Assembly: GCA_017444545.1 (NCBI GenBank) | Contig: JAFSWJ010000281.1 | Coordinates: 1 to 5,646 of the forward strand | DNA length: 5,646 bases | From: Lachnospiraceae bacterium | GTDB lineage: Bacteria > Bacillota > Clostridia > Lachnospirales > Lachnospiraceae | Direction of reading: 5' to 3' | In this document: positions 4,656-5,646 of the stretch, piece by piece | Layout: every line of letters starts with the position of its first letter | Position numbering within the stretch: position 1 is the stretch's first letter | Notes under the pieces: model-generated | Databases searched by the model: none | Seen by the model: the letters and a program-made list of their open reading frames with translations, nothing else | Told to the model about the DNA's origin: nothing | Made by a program: the position numbers and the translations under genes

Positions 4656-5646
4656 ATGTCAAAAGTACACAGCAGCAAAAAGAAACATGTGAAACAGGTG
4701 GTTTCTTTTTTGCTGTCTTTTATTATCATCTTTACGGCCCATCCCCTTTCATTTGCTTACGGAGCAGAGGAAAAACCGGTTGACATAATACAAACCGTCT
4801 CTGATAACGAGCCGTCCGGTACGGAGGAGACCGGTACCGTCTCTGATAATGAGCCTTCCGATGCGGAGGGGAATGCCCCTGTTTCAATTAATGAACCGGT
4901 TGACATAAATTCAAATCCTGCGGCTTCCGCAGATACTGTCACTGGTGAACCGGCAGAGAACATCCCCTTCGGAGCCTTTGATGATGATATCGAGATAGAA
5001 AATCCCGAGCCGCTTGAGGAGTTCAAAACTCCTGTATCGGAGGGGGAGGATGCAGGGAAGAACGGGACTGCATCCATCATGTCACATGGCATACAGTCCG
5101 CAGGCTCTGACATACCGGGCTATGCCGTATCCTACAACGGCGTGGCGGAGGGGCTTTTGCCCGATTCCTTGAGGCATCAGGGCAATTCATCGCTTTGCTG
5201 GGCCTTTTCTGCAGCGCTTCTTGCGGAAGTCTCCATGATAAAAAACAGACTTGCCCCGCGAAGCGTTCGCTATTCGGAGGATCAGATCGGATACTTCTTT
5301 TATCATCATCAGACAGATCCTCTGGGAGGCACGGTCAGCGATGAGACCATCATAGTGCCATCCTATGCTACCTATTATAACAAGGGCGGCAACAATTTCT
5401 TCACCAACTGGAGCCTTGCCTCATGGACCTCAGTGAGAAACCAGGAGGATCTTCCCTTCAGGGACAGCGCCTATACCGTAAGTGAAGTTACCCCTGACCT
5501 TGCCTACAACAGTGTGGCACATATGCAGAATTCCTACTGGTTCAACATGGCCTCGACGGGAGATGATATTTCCTATGTCGAAAACGTAAAGGAGCTTGTC
5601 TACAGGTTCGGAGCCGCATCTGTCATTATAAAAAGCTACCCGGGAA
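4656..5646 (+). CDS. Secreted papain-family (C1) cysteine protease, 3' partial
   Basis: An open frame of 330 codons runs off the right edge without a stop. Residues 1-37 form a signal peptide: basic SKKKHVK, hydrophobic VVSFLLSFIIIFTA, then a likely cut after SFA-34 or YGA-37. Residues 38-145 are an acidic linker rich in Pro, Glu, Ser and Asp, with repeated VSDNEP motifs. The papain domain begins near 155. Gln175 (oxyanion hole) and nucleophile Cys181 lie in RHQGNSSLCWAFSAALLAEV with the papain six-residue spacing, and YSEDQIGYFFYHH (206-218) follows. NWSLASWTSVRNQEDLPF (251-268) resembles C1 peptidases that carry an inserted lectin-like domain. The catalytic His and Asn would lie beyond the window, so activity cannot be confirmed. 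The ATG follows a weak AAGG site (4643-4646) and lies 11 bases after the glycosyltransferase stop. An extracellular or wall-associated protease is expected. Confidence 0.9.
   Translation, partial: MSKVHSSKKKHVKQVVSFLLSFIIIFTAHPLSFAYGAEEKPVDIIQTVSDNEPSGTEETGTVSDNEPSDAEGNAPVSINEPVDINSNPAASADTVTGEPAENIPFGAFDDDIEIENPEPLEEFKTPVSEGEDAGKNGTASIMSHGIQSAGSDIPGYAVSYNGVAEGLLPDSLRHQGNSSLCWAFSAALLAEVSMIKNRLAPRSVRYSEDQIGYFFYHHQTDPLGGTVSDETIIVPSYATYYNKGGNNFFTNWSLASWTSVRNQEDLPFRDSAYTVSEVTPDLAYNSVAHMQNSYWFNMASTGDDISYVENVKELVYRFGAASVIIKSYPG
4779..4799 (+). repeat. Direct repeat, copy 2 (protease gene)
   Basis: This is the second copy of the 21-base segment found at 3592-3612, with one mismatch, encoding VDIIQTV just after the signal peptide. 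A shorter GTTGACATAA copy recurs in the same linker at 4899-4908. Confidence 0.6.
4794..4869 (+). repeat. In-frame 42-base repeat coding VSDNEP in the protease linker
   Basis: Units at 4794-4827 and 4836-4869 match at 30 of 34 positions with a 42-base (14-residue) period. They encode TVSDNEPSGTEE and TVSDNEPSDAEG. A degenerate third unit (PVSINEP) follows at about 4878-4898. The repeats build an acidic, probably disordered spacer between the signal peptide and the catalytic domain. Confidence 0.75.

Noticed and set aside
4780..4808. TTGACA-N17-GATAAC promoter inside the protease gene
   Set aside because: The -35 belongs to the recurrent GTTGACATAA word, the -10 is only 4/6, and no gene starts just downstream. 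The other copies of the word have no suitable -10.
4757..5113. Minus-strand open frame of 118 codons with Ser-rich repeats
   Set aside because: It is the reverse of the repetitive linker of the secreted protease. Its repeats are a shadow of the VSDNEP repeats.

Overview
The window reads as ordinary chromosomal DNA from an anaerobic Clostridia species, most likely Lachnospiraceae of the Butyrivibrio/Roseburia type. This is inferred from protein character: a clostridial SufS-SufU pair, a small flagellar-axial-like protein with a DYSSIKNGSY segment, a lone HU gene, a GT2-GtrA fusion, and a secreted papain-like protease with VSDNEP repeats. Strong AGGAG-type ribosome binding sites and frequent ATA and AGG codons fit the same group. 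No phage, transposase, CRISPR array, tRNA or rRNA is visible.

Layout. Bases 1-1524 carry the 3' end of a suf operon on the + strand: sufS (5' end outside the window) overlapping sufU by 11 bases. SufS takes sulfur from cysteine and SufU accepts it for Fe-S cluster assembly. Because sufU is the last gene, the other suf genes should lie upstream. Bases 1516-1623 form a long, nearly perfect inverted repeat with a nested hairpin between sufU and the convergent gene at 1630-2361 (- strand). That gene encodes a 243-residue protein whose C-terminal half resembles the C-terminal region of the flagellar cap protein FliD. A sigma-D/sigma-28-like -10 element (GCCGATAT) precedes it.

Bases 2362-2611 are a divergent intergenic region. 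It holds the leftward promoter, an inverted repeat, a run of helically phased A-tracts and a good extended -10 promoter for the HU gene (2612-2893). HU ends at a strong intrinsic terminator (2917-2941).

Bases 2978-5646 form a tight rightward gene cluster: a TetR-family regulator, a polyprenyl-phosphate-type GT2 glycosyltransferase fused to a GtrA membrane domain (TTG start), and a secreted papain-family cysteine protease that runs off the right edge. The gaps are 14 and 11 bases, so the three are probably co-transcribed. They suggest a regulated cell-envelope module combining lipid-linked sugar synthesis or transfer with a surface protease.

The most unusual sequence signals are the 10-mer GTTGACATAA, which occurs six times and encodes every Val-Asp-Ile in the window; the phased A-tracts upstream of HU; the nested palindrome after sufU; and the sigma-D-like element before the FliD-like gene. 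No clearly new biological system is evident.
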